This document shows positions 26,963 to 34,369 of a stretch of 64,000 bases of DNA, in pieces (the stretch's first letter is position 1; each line of letters begins with the position of its first letter). Made by a program: the position numbers and the translations under genes. Origin of the DNA: Mesorhizobium sp. L2C084A000 (GTDB lineage: Bacteria > Pseudomonadota > Alphaproteobacteria > Rhizobiales > Rhizobiaceae); contig NZ_AYWX01000018.1 of the NCBI RefSeq assembly GCF_000502875.1, forward strand, positions 1 through 64,000. The letters are read 5' to 3'. The notes under the pieces are model-generated. The model searched no databases. It was not told where the DNA came from and worked only from the letters and a program-made list of their open reading frames with translations.

Positions 26963-27850
26963 ATGACACGAATTGCATTTTTCTTCCTTGTCTATCTCTG
27001 CCTTTTGGGTAGCCAGCTCCGGGCCGACGAGCCACGCCCGCCGGTGCGAGTGGCCGTGGTTCAGCTCAACTCTTCCAAGGTGGGAGACTTCGGCGCGATG
27101 TTAGGTTACGCGAAGGCTGCGAAGGACCAGGGTGCCGAGATTGTAGTCTATCCGGAAGAGGCGGTTTTTGGCTGGCTCAACCCAAAGGTTTTTTATGAAG
27201 CGCAGCCAATTCCCGGTCAGGCGCAGGCCGCCTTCGCGGCCATTGCGAAGCAAGCAGGTGTTTGGGTTGCGACTGGCCTCGCAGAGAGAGGCCCACAGAT
27301 CGCCTCCAATCCGACCATCTACGAAGTCTTTGATTCCGGCATACTAATAGATTCGGAGGGCCGGTTAGTCCTGCATTACCGCCAGCACAATGTTATCAAA
27401 AATGCCTTCAGTGAGTGTCCGATCAAGTATGGATCACAAGGATGCAGCTACACACCGGGTCCGCTCAGCGATGTTGAAGTCGTAGAGACCCCGTTTGGTC
27501 GCATAAGCATGCTAGTATGTGCCGATGCATATACCTTCGACACGTCGACGTTAGATGCCCTGAAATCGCTGAGGCCAAAACTCGTCATTATTCCTTGGGG
27601 CGTTACGGCGGGATCGGCGGCAGAGTGCGGCAAGACTGGGTTCAATGCGACTGGCTTCGCAGCGCAGGCGGCGGCATATCTCGGATCGGCCTACGTTGTC
27701 GGTGCAAATTCAGTGGGATCACGTCCCTACGGCCGGTTTCTTCCTTCCTGGTACTGCGGGACCAGTGGCTATGCGACCCCCCGGGGAAAGGTGGGGGGCG
27801 TTGCCGACGACGAGCAAGAAATGGCAATTTTTGATATCCCGCTTCAATAG
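26963..27850 (+). CDS. Exported nitrilase-superfamily protein with altered triad
   Basis: A 295-aa protein with GAGGGGAAC before the ATG. Residues 1-21 form a Sec signal peptide (hydrophobic FFFLVYLCLLG core, likely cleavage near LRA|DE), so it acts in the periplasm. The mature part is a nitrilase-superfamily domain: Glu65 in VVYPEEAVF and Cys186 in MLVCADAY. Where biotinidase/vanin-type relatives have a catalytic Lys, the sequence is HYRQHNVIK: Gln141 at the expected place and Lys146 five residues on. Four further cysteines (Cys152, Cys161, and two near residues 222 and 265) could form disulfides. Exported relatives are vanin/biotinidase-like amidases. The altered lysine makes activity uncertain. 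It stands alone. Confidence 0.75.
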   Translation: MTRIAFFFLVYLCLLGSQLRADEPRPPVRVAVVQLNSSKVGDFGAMLGYAKAAKDQGAEIVVYPEEAVFGWLNPKVFYEAQPIPGQAQAAFAAIAKQAGVWVATGLAERGPQIASNPTIYEVFDSGILIDSEGRLVLHYRQHNVIKNAFSECPIKYGSQGCSYTPGPLSDVEVVETPFGRISMLVCADAYTFDTSTLDALKSLRPKLVIIPWGVTAGSAAECGKTGFNATGFAAQAAAYLGSAYVVGANSVGSRPYGRFLPSWYCGTSGYATPRGKVGGVADDEQEMAIFDIPLQ

Positions 27851-28068
27851 AGCGAGATCAGCAGACCCGATTTCCCTGACGTGGGCGAATTCGAGCGTAG
27901 AGGGATGAGGTTGTTCCTGATCATCGCCGTTCGGCGATCTTGTCCAGAAGCGAACTCACCAGGCGACGCCGGCAGGTGGCTCCAGGGAAATCTTTCCCTT
28001 CGTCGACCGTAGTCAAGGGCGATTTTTCAACGGCACCGGCGCCTGGCATGGACCGGAGTGGCCCAGCG

Positions 28069-29055
28069 TCACAAAATGTGGGGGGTGCGTAGCAATATCT
28101 CAACATCTTCCTTGCTATAGGCGGGCCAGCGAAACGGGAGGGTGCCGAAAAACCGGCGGAGCATTCCTAAGGACCTGGAAGTCCCCACACCTTCACCCGA
28201 GGGACGAGCCACTCCGTAGTAATCTTGCATGACTTCGGACACCCAAGAAGGTTCGATTGTCTTTTGTCGGGGGCCAAAAGCGTCCATCCATGGTTTGATG
28301 TCCAAAACGGGCGAGCCGTCGATGGCGTCGAGCCCTCGCACCGTAAGCGAGGTGCCATTCCGCGCCAATATCTCACAACGTGAGACGCCCAACCAGTTGG
28401 GGCGATCCTTCACCCTCTGGGAGAGCACGCCAATTGGAGGCAGGTGGGCGAGGCCGCGTGGCGACCGCAGGTTGAGGCTCAGCGGCTTGCCAGCCACCCT
28501 GTGGAAGGAAAAGACCACCTCTGCATGCGAGAAGCCTTCTAGCCCTTCGAGGCTGTGGCTGGGGACGACTGAGGTATTAAGTTCCAATTCCGATACTACA
28601 TCGCCCCAAAAATCATCCGAAAGGTCTGCGCGGTCATTACGCACAAAGGCAACGGGTGTAAGTGTAATGGGCACTGCGCCCTTTTCGTTCCCGGGCCAAA
28701 TATTGCCCCGTGCGAGAAGTTGGCCCGCCTCGACCCGGTCGAGTACGATGAAATTGCTGTCGGAGGGACATTCCAGACCGCGCGCCAGTTCGTTGGAAAC
28801 GAGTTGGATCAGCGCCTTGGCCTGCGCTTCGCTATAGGAAGATTTGCAGCGAATTCGCACCAGCGGACCGGCAAGGTCGTTCGCTGGCACGTCTTGCCAC
28901 CCGGGGCGCCAATAGTTGCCTTGAGCGACGGGGTGCCACATGGCCCAGCAATGATCTTTCGGAATCTCGAGGAGTTCGGTGACGGCGGCGCAGAGGGACG
29001 CGAGAAGGCCATTGGGTGGGGTCTGTCTCGGGTGGTGGATGTCGATAATGGGCAT
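28069..29055 (-). CDS. Tautomerase-TrmO fusion protein
   Basis: A 328-aa protein; the start at 29055 gives Met-Pro, as in tautomerases whose Pro1 is catalytic. Residues 1-115 look like two 4-oxalocrotonate-tautomerase-like units (MPIIDIH...LLEIPKDHCW, then PLVRIRCKSSYSEAQAKALI...). Residues about 130-300 are a TrmO/YaeB-type methyltransferase domain: TPVAFVRNDR, SLEGLEGFSHAEVVFSFHRV, PPIGVLSQR, RPNWLGVSRCEIL and VRGLDAIDGSPVLDIKPW. TrmO proper methylates t6A37 in tRNA. Here the gene ends an operon with two radical SAM genes, a class I methyltransferase and a hydrolase, 7 bp from the methyltransferase. I infer a tailoring methyltransferase rather than a tRNA enzyme. Both domain calls rest on motif patterns. 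Confidence 0.75.
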   Translation of the reverse strand: MPIIDIHHPRQTPPNGLLASLCAAVTELLEIPKDHCWAMWHPVAQGNYWRPGWQDVPANDLAGPLVRIRCKSSYSEAQAKALIQLVSNELARGLECPSDSNFIVLDRVEAGQLLARGNIWPGNEKGAVPITLTPVAFVRNDRADLSDDFWGDVVSELELNTSVVPSHSLEGLEGFSHAEVVFSFHRVAGKPLSLNLRSPRGLAHLPPIGVLSQRVKDRPNWLGVSRCEILARNGTSLTVRGLDAIDGSPVLDIKPWMDAFGPRQKTIEPSWVSEVMQDYYGVARPSGEGVGTSRSLGMLRRFFGTLPFRWPAYSKEDVEILLRTPHIL

Positions 29056-29062
29056 AGCGGCC

Positions 29063-29836
29063 TCATGGTTTGAAGGCGACATAGAGTGCCGTGCGGATGG
29101 GCATCCGGAAGCCAGACGTGTCATGCCAAATCCCGAGCGCGGCAAGTTCCCGAGCGGTAGCTTTTGCGAGCATACTTTCGATCTCACGGCGGGCGCCGTC
29201 ATCGGTTTCGGCAATCTGACACCAGCGTTCAATTGTGACGCCCGTTTCGCTTTCACTGAGCCCGCCCTGCACCTCTTCGATTGAAAGGCCTGCTGCCCGT
29301 AGAAAGCGGCACCATTCGATCTGGGTATAGCTTCGACCATGCGTGGGATCGTGCAGTACTTCGAGGCTGTGGTTGAGTGCGTCCGCGGTTGGATAGAACG
29401 CGCCTTCGAGATCAACGATCGCGCAATGACCGCCTGGGGCCAACACGCGGGCGATTTCGGCAACTGCCTTCGCGGGATCGGAGAAATGATGCGGAGCGAG
29501 ACGCGACAGGACAAGGTCAAAGCTACTGTCCTCGAAGGGCAGGTCCTCTGCACTTCCGTCTACCGTTGCGATCTCCAGGCCCAAGCTCCCGGCGCGATCG
29601 GCAACGGCCACTAGCATAGAAGGCGATGGATCGCAGAAAGTCACGTGCGAGGCATGCGGCGAAAGAGTAAAACCGAAATGGCCGGCGCCGCATGCAAGAT
29701 CGAGCAGTCTGAGATCCGAGCGATCCGCGAACCGCTCCTTGACATAGGCCATGGAGGCGCTAGCGCGATGCACTTCGCTAGTGACGTAGTTCGATGCAAT
29801 TCCGTCAAAGCGTTTGGCCGCAGCTTGCGGATTCAT
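29063..29836 (-). CDS. Class I SAM-dependent methyltransferase
   Basis: A 257-aa protein with the Rossmann-like methyltransferase fold: motif I LLDLACGAGHFGF (about residues 44-56), an acidic residue closing the next strand (FCDPSPSML), GSAEDLPFEDSSFDLVLSRLAPHH (motifs near post-II/IV) and RVLAPGGHCAIVD. This is the UbiE/Methyltransf_11 type, which methylates C, N or O atoms of small molecules. It overlaps the hydrolase gene upstream by ATGA and is 7 bp from the tautomerase-TrmO gene. The operon context with radical SAM enzymes suggests methylation of a peptide- or tetrapyrrole-like product. Confidence 0.85.
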   Translation of the reverse strand: MNPQAAAKRFDGIASNYVTSEVHRASASMAYVKERFADRSDLRLLDLACGAGHFGFTLSPHASHVTFCDPSPSMLVAVADRAGSLGLEIATVDGSAEDLPFEDSSFDLVLSRLAPHHFSDPAKAVAEIARVLAPGGHCAIVDLEGAFYPTADALNHSLEVLHDPTHGRSYTQIEWCRFLRAAGLSIEEVQGGLSESETGVTIERWCQIAETDDGARREIESMLAKATARELAALGIWHDTSGFRMPIRTALYVAFKP

Positions 29837-30600
29837 AAACGTATCTCCTCAGTGTTGCGTGCTTCTGAATCGGGAGGGGTCGCGAGCCCGAGTCGGTGGA
29901 GCACGATTGGCAACAATAGTGCGACCGCCTCGCGGTGGTTCGGGCCGATGCTGCCCGCCATTTCGAGGCCGTGGCCGGCGCCAGCCAAAATGTGAAGCGC
30001 ACTGAGCGTACTTGGCCCGGTGACCAGATTATTTCGCGAACGCGGCCCATATTCGCGAGGGCCCTCGATATCGCGGAGTGTCTCGCCATCTTGCCCAAGA
30101 TAGCCTACGTGATCTCGACCTCCGTAAATTAGATCCACGCTGCGGATGCGGCCTACCGGGGCGACGGGATTCTCAATGACACCGCTGATCAGAAAGAGAG
30201 CGTCGATTTGACTCGCCGTGTGGCGCTGGGCAGCGAGCGCCAGTGCGCTCTGTGTGCCGAGCGAGATTGCCAAGACGGCGACAGGACGAGTGTGTTCCTC
30301 TAGTAGAGCCTTGCTCGCCAGATCTGTCCGAAGTGCGATCAGAGCCTCATCGGTGTTGGTCAGGCCATCTTCACGTAGGGGGAGCCGGGGATTAATACAG
30401 ACGACTCCGTGCACCGCCAGCGCCTCTGTTAGCGCGCGCATTAGCCACGCGTCAGGAGTAGTCCCGTTCATATCGCGTGTTTTGCCCGATGACAGCAGGA
30501 CAACCATTGCGCGGGCTTCACAATCCAGTGCGCTTTTCAGCACTGGCCAGTCTGCCAGCCAGCCAAGTCCTTGCTGATGTGAACTGACAGATTTCCCCAT
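29833..30600 (-). CDS. Alpha/beta hydrolase
   Basis: About 255 aa from the ATG at 30600, which has GAGG 9 bp upstream; a longer frame to 30624 overlaps the radical SAM stop and has no RBS. The nucleophile elbow is AISLGTQ (serine near residue 105), an acidic residue follows in YGGRDHVG, and the catalytic histidine is probably in GAGHGLE near the C-terminus. That is the normal Ser-Asp-His order for esterases, thioesterases or peptidases of this fold. It lies 11 bp after the HemN-like gene and overlaps the methyltransferase by 4 bp. Possible roles are product release or leader removal, both inferred from context. Confidence 0.7.
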   Translation of the reverse strand: MGKSVSSHQQGLGWLADWPVLKSALDCEARAMVVLLSSGKTRDMNGTTPDAWLMRALTEALAVHGVVCINPRLPLREDGLTNTDEALIALRTDLASKALLEEHTRPVAVLAISLGTQSALALAAQRHTASQIDALFLISGVIENPVAPVGRIRSVDLIYGGRDHVGYLGQDGETLRDIEGPREYGPRSRNNLVTGPSTLSALHILAGAGHGLEMAGSIGPNHREAVALLLPIVLHRLGLATPPDSEARNTEEIRL

Positions 30601-30611
30601 CAGGCCATGCC

Positions 30612-32138
30612 TCAACGCTTGCATGCCACAGCGTCGGCATCGCCAATCGTCTTGTGCAGGTAGTGACTGATGATTTCCTCATGAACTGTCTCACCATCAA
30701 GCGTTGGGCGGACGGAGCGGCCATCAGCAGACATTTCCAGAAACCCGGTTTGGAGGAGGTGCCCGAGCACAGTTGAATAGGGCTCCACGTGCAGTAGATC
30801 GACTGCATATTGGGACTTGAAGCGCGCCAGCTCAATCGGTTGATTCGCCTTGAAGGCAAAGCCCAGGACGGTAGCAACCGTCTGACGCGCATCAAGGTGC
30901 CGTCCGAAAGACAGAGGAGGTTCCGTAGCCCCGTCGCGCATATGCTGAAGATAGGCCGCAATATCCTGAATGTTATGTGTCTGGACTACCTCGTGGCGGC
31001 TTCCCGAAAGCCAGCCATAAGCTCCGGGCCCGAAGGCAATCATGGTGTCGAAATGCTGCCATTTGTTGCGTGAGACCTGTGGGATATTGCCATCGGGATA
31101 GGTCCCCAACTTGCTCCACCAGCCGCAGGGGCTTGGGTGATAGTTATTAGCAAGGAGAACGTCAGTGATCGCGTCGCGCATCGCGTAAGTCTGGGCCAGA
31201 GTGGGGAAGAGGCCCTCGCTGGCCATGTGAGTGATAACCTGCGCGTTATTCCAAGCCGATTTGTTACCGATGCCCATTTCATGACGGAGCGCATTGCGAA
31301 AACGATAGATCGTGATGGTTGGCACACCGCGCGCGACGAGTTCCTCGATATCGGTGACCACGGTTTCGACGTCCTGGTGCGGCAGGCCGAACATCATATC
31401 GACGTTGAACGGCTTCCCGGTGGCGGCGAGCTTATCGATGGCGCGAAGTGAATCTGCAGCATCGTGCTTGCGGCCAGTGAAACTTGTTACTCGGTCGTTG
31501 AGTGACTGGACGCCGAGGCTGAATCGGTTGAACCCAATACGCGCTGCATCTGCAGCCTCAGCCTCGAGAAAGTTGTCCGGATTCCCCTCGAGCGTGATTT
31601 CCGCGTTTGGGGCAAGCGCGTAATGTTCGCGAACATGAGTCAGGACACGCTCAAGATGCCATACTCGCAGGAGAGACGCAGTACCTCCACCTAGATATAG
31701 CGACTGGATATCGGCCCGGCCAAGCCAATCACATCGGTCAAGATAGAGAGTGGATTCTGCGATTAGAAGGTTGGTCCAGAGATTGAGTGCCGCACCGCCG
31801 TCGTCGCGTGGGGCCAGTCTCTTCACATAATTGCAGAACTTGCATACGTAGTCGCAGAGGGGCACGTGGAAGTAGAGGTGCGCGGGCTTGTCCGCGCCAT
31901 CATGGGTCCTTATCTCGCGAAGCGTCCGTTCCGCCGAGAGTTTGTTCCCCGTTTGAGAAGTAACGTTGATGTTGTATTCTTCTTGACCCTGCCGGAGTTC
32001 CGGGTGTGCGTCTAGAATTTCAAGTGCGCCGTGTCGTGGCCTACTCAGTGCGCGGGCACGGCGGGGTGCCTTGTGCTCATCCCATCGTAAATCGCGGTCC
32101 AACGACTGAATGTCGATGGATATGGCCTCGTTCATCAT
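30612..32138 (-). CDS. HemN-like radical SAM enzyme
   Basis: A 508-aa protein with AGGAG six bases before the ATG. The radical SAM cluster motif is CDYVCKFCNY (Cys95, 99, 102) inside the HemN-type context HVPLCDYVCKFC, followed by YLGGGTASLL, LEGNPDN and FSLGVQSLN, which are SAM-binding steps of oxygen-independent coproporphyrinogen oxidase and its relatives (HemW, HutW, C-methyltransferases). The C-terminal 130 residues form a HemN_C-like region. The N-terminal 85 residues are extra. True HemN is chromosomal and not linked to SPASM enzymes; here the neighbours suggest a tailoring role, for example C-methylation or another radical step on a peptide. It is 70 bp after the small repeat peptide. 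Confidence 0.85.
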   Translation of the reverse strand: MMNEAISIDIQSLDRDLRWDEHKAPRRARALSRPRHGALEILDAHPELRQGQEEYNINVTSQTGNKLSAERTLREIRTHDGADKPAHLYFHVPLCDYVCKFCNYVKRLAPRDDGGAALNLWTNLLIAESTLYLDRCDWLGRADIQSLYLGGGTASLLRVWHLERVLTHVREHYALAPNAEITLEGNPDNFLEAEAADAARIGFNRFSLGVQSLNDRVTSFTGRKHDAADSLRAIDKLAATGKPFNVDMMFGLPHQDVETVVTDIEELVARGVPTITIYRFRNALRHEMGIGNKSAWNNAQVITHMASEGLFPTLAQTYAMRDAITDVLLANNYHPSPCGWWSKLGTYPDGNIPQVSRNKWQHFDTMIAFGPGAYGWLSGSRHEVVQTHNIQDIAAYLQHMRDGATEPPLSFGRHLDARQTVATVLGFAFKANQPIELARFKSQYAVDLLHVEPYSTVLGHLLQTGFLEMSADGRSVRPTLDGETVHEEIISHYLHKTIGDADAVACKR

Positions 32139-32208
32139 GTCGCTCTCCTGAACTCTGGTTGATGAGCAGGCTCCCCCCGAACACCATGGCTCGGGGGGAG
32201 GAAAGGCG

Positions 32209-32442
32209 CTAACGTGCGGCGGTCGCGGCCCCTACGACTGAGAGGACGATTCCCTCCTTACCTGGACTGAGCGTGAGTGTGTGAAGGTTGCCCGCCTTCA
32301 GGGCGCTGGCCGCACCCACCATAGCGAGCGTGATACCATCCTCGGCCATGTCGAGGTTGATCCGGGAGATGCGATTGCCTTTTGATGCACTCACTCTTAC
32401 GCCTTCGGCCGGAAGCGTTTTGAAGACTTGTTTTTCAGTCAT
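32209..32442 (-). CDS. Small repeat peptide between two radical SAM genes, candidate RiPP precursor
   Basis: A 77-aa peptide starting at 32442, where GGAG lies 9 bp upstream; the ATG at 32457 has no RBS. It is cysteine-free. A motif repeats with a 28-residue period: DGITLAMVGAASA (residues 35-47) and EGIVLSVVGAATA (63-75), each preceded by alternating hydrophobics (INLDM; LTLSP), and a weaker EGVRVSA copy at 13-19. It sits between a SPASM and a HemN-like radical SAM gene with 47- and 70-bp gaps, where precursor peptides are commonly placed. Repeats would then be core regions and residues 1-25 the leader. A small beta-rich carrier protein is the main alternative, since the pattern also suits short beta strands. 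Confidence 0.7.
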   Translation of the reverse strand: MTEKQVFKTLPAEGVRVSASKGNRISRINLDMAEDGITLAMVGAASALKAGNLHTLTLSPGKEGIVLSVVGAATAAR

Positions 32443-32489
32443 GGTCTCGTTCTCCATTCTGAGTGTCGGGATGCACGAACCGATTCCGC

Positions 32490-33872
32490 TTAGGCATTCT
32501 CGGCATGTGCGACTTGGCCCTGGGAGGGGTCGACCGGACGTCGCGCCGCTTTCAGCGAGAGCTTGTAGCCACTACGGCGGCGCTCCTCCCAGTAGGCATT
32601 CGAGCGGAGCATGAACTCGCGCAGGTATTCGGTCGCGCCGCAGCCGGTCTCGGAACCTGAAACGTTCAGCGCGAGGGGCGGGCAGCGGAACTGGCACCAG
32701 ATGCCGTTTGCCTTGACCGCGCATGTTGAGCAGGATTCGTAGTCGTCAAAGGTGATTTTTCGGAAGTTATCGAAGTCCTCTTCCCAGATCTGGTGGAATG
32801 GCTTTTCGGTGATGCTCGACCCCTGGTGGATACCGTTGCTCATGCAGTTGGAGCATGGATAGACCTTGCCTTGGCTGTTAACGTAAACCACTGAACGTCC
32901 GCACTTCTCTTGGTTGGTCGCGCGTTCTAGGCGCTGACAGAACTTGATGGTTTCAACCCCACGAATCTCGGCCGTCGATTGCAAACCACCAGGTTCCCCA
33001 GATATGTCGCGCGCTTTGTGAACTTGCCCGGGCGTGATCGTGGCCGGTGACAGCTGATACTTGTCCATACAACGTCGATAAATGTCGAAAACTTGGTCGA
33101 TAGCTTCCCTCTCAAGAAGGATATGAGGATTGAGAAGGGCGCGTCCGATCGGGTGCGTTTCGAGCCATTGGGGGCGCGGAAATTCATTTTCGGCGCACCA
33201 GTCGAAGATCTCTTCGACATCTTCCAGGTTTCGTCGATGGACAGAAATTGCAGTGCGCAACACATGGCCACACTCGGTCATCCAGCCATAGATGTCGCGC
33301 AGCTTTGGGAAGTCCATCTTGCCTCTGATCGTGCGCTCCGGGTGCGCAGTGTCGAAACTGATGAAGAAGGATTGTCCCGACGGAATCGCTTGCAGCTTTT
33401 CGCGGGTGATGAGGGTTCCATTCGTGAAAATCTGCGTCGAGAAGGACTTGGTCCGGGCGTGTTGGATGATGCGCACGGCATCCTTGTGGGCGAAGACCTC
33501 GCCTCCCGTGAGAAATACTTGGAGTACTCCCATTTCGTCGAAGGTATCAAGGATGCCGAGAATTGCGTCGGTGCCGATCTCGGCTTGGCGCTTCGGGCCG
33601 GACCATGCGTAACAGTGTTCGCATGTCAGATTGCAAAGGTTGGTGATCTCAACAAAGGCGATAGCTGGAGCGGACAGATGGAATTGTTCGATATCGACCC
33701 AAGGCTCGCGCAATAGGTAAGCGTTAAAGTCCACGCTTTCCGCGTCGGTCACTCCAGCGTTGATGTCGTGGATGATGTCAGCCAGCTGCGGGTGAAAGAA
33801 ATCCACGCGACCATCAGGCAAGAGCGCGACAACGCTCGCGAGATTTTCTTGGAACGGTATCCTATTTCCCAT
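32490..33872 (-). CDS. Radical SAM/SPASM domain peptide-modifying enzyme
   Basis: About 460 aa from the ATG at 33872, with GGAGGA seven bases upstream. The radical SAM motif is CNLTCEHCYAW (Cys80, 84, 87), followed by LTGGEVFAHKD and FTNGT. The C-terminal 150 residues hold the many cysteines of a SPASM domain: FCQRL, CGRS, CSNCM, CSTC, WCQFRCPP and GCG, enough for two auxiliary 4Fe-4S clusters. An N-terminal region of 60 residues resembles the short peptide-recognition extension common in RiPP enzymes. SPASM proteins install C-C, C-S or other crosslinks, or epimerise residues, in ribosomal peptides. The gene lies between two small peptides and next to a divergent SARP regulator. Confidence 0.88.
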   Translation of the reverse strand: MGNRIPFQENLASVVALLPDGRVDFFHPQLADIIHDINAGVTDAESVDFNAYLLREPWVDIEQFHLSAPAIAFVEITNLCNLTCEHCYAWSGPKRQAEIGTDAILGILDTFDEMGVLQVFLTGGEVFAHKDAVRIIQHARTKSFSTQIFTNGTLITREKLQAIPSGQSFFISFDTAHPERTIRGKMDFPKLRDIYGWMTECGHVLRTAISVHRRNLEDVEEIFDWCAENEFPRPQWLETHPIGRALLNPHILLEREAIDQVFDIYRRCMDKYQLSPATITPGQVHKARDISGEPGGLQSTAEIRGVETIKFCQRLERATNQEKCGRSVVYVNSQGKVYPCSNCMSNGIHQGSSITEKPFHQIWEEDFDNFRKITFDDYESCSTCAVKANGIWCQFRCPPLALNVSGSETGCGATEYLREFMLRSNAYWEERRRSGYKLSLKAARRPVDPSQGQVAHAENA

Positions 33873-33910
33873 CGAGTCCTCCTTTCGGACGCGGCGCATA
33901 GTAATCGCCT

Positions 33911-34075
33911 CTACGACGCAGGCTGGCTCAGCTCTTCGACATTAAATGCCGTGTCTTGGAGCTCTATGGCCACGGCCACGGCCTGAGCTGAGCAGGCGAT
34001 GGGGCAATCACTAAGCGCTGTCAGGGATTTCGAGCGAAATTGCTTCGGCTTCAAAGGCAGGGATGATGTGTACAT
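33911..34075 (-). CDS. 54-aa ORF upstream of the SPASM enzyme, second candidate precursor
   Basis: A short frame too small for routine calling, from an ATG at 34075 (AAGG six bases upstream) to a TAG at 33911-33913, 38 bp before the SPASM gene and in the same direction. The peptide has a basic N-terminal half (KPKQFRSKS, residues 9-17) and then CPIACSAQAVAVAIE (Cys24, Cys28), ending in an acidic tail. Two cysteines followed by an Ala/Val-rich stretch would suit a sactipeptide-like substrate. It could also be chance: the region carries direct repeats that partly overlap it. No homologue recognised. Confidence 0.4.
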   Translation of the reverse strand: MYTSSLPLKPKQFRSKSLTALSDCPIACSAQAVAVAIELQDTAFNVEELSQPAS

Positions 34076-34139
34076 GGACGGCCTTCAAACGCACACAGCT
34101 TGCGAGGAACGGCGGAAAACTCAGTGCTTTCAAAGGCAG
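34050..34139. repeat. Three direct repeats TTCAAA(G/C)GCA in the divergent promoter region
   Basis: TTCAAAGGCAG occurs at 34050-34060 and 34129-34139, and TTCAAACGCA at 34084-34093. All have the same orientation, with start-to-start distances of 34 and 45 bp, roughly three and four helical turns. SARP-type activators bind direct repeats, and a SARP gene starts 230 bp away, so these are candidate operator half-sites for the cluster. The first copy lies inside the 54-aa ORF. Confidence 0.4.
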
Positions 34140-34369
34140 ACGAATAATCGGATGTGATGCCGACGTCCTGAGAGTTCGCTGATTGTTTGCGAATGGGACA
34201 CTTAGGGGAGGGCCGATACCCCCTGCACACTGAGGAGTCCGTTGCTTTTTCGTGTGCGTTGGGTGATGATGAGGAGACTATTAGAAGTAGTCTAAACGAG
34301 CACAGAATACTTCTTCCAGAATAATGACCTATCAACGACGTCAATGCCGACACGAGTTCATTCCTAGCG

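Noticed and set aside
28229..28837. Plus-strand 202-codon frame opposite the tautomerase-TrmO gene
   Set aside because: The minus strand carries unmistakable TrmO motifs; the plus frame has shadow-like composition.
32140..32208. Possible terminator between the repeat peptide and HemN-like gene
   Set aside because: A GC-rich stretch is present but I could not make a convincing stem followed by T residues.
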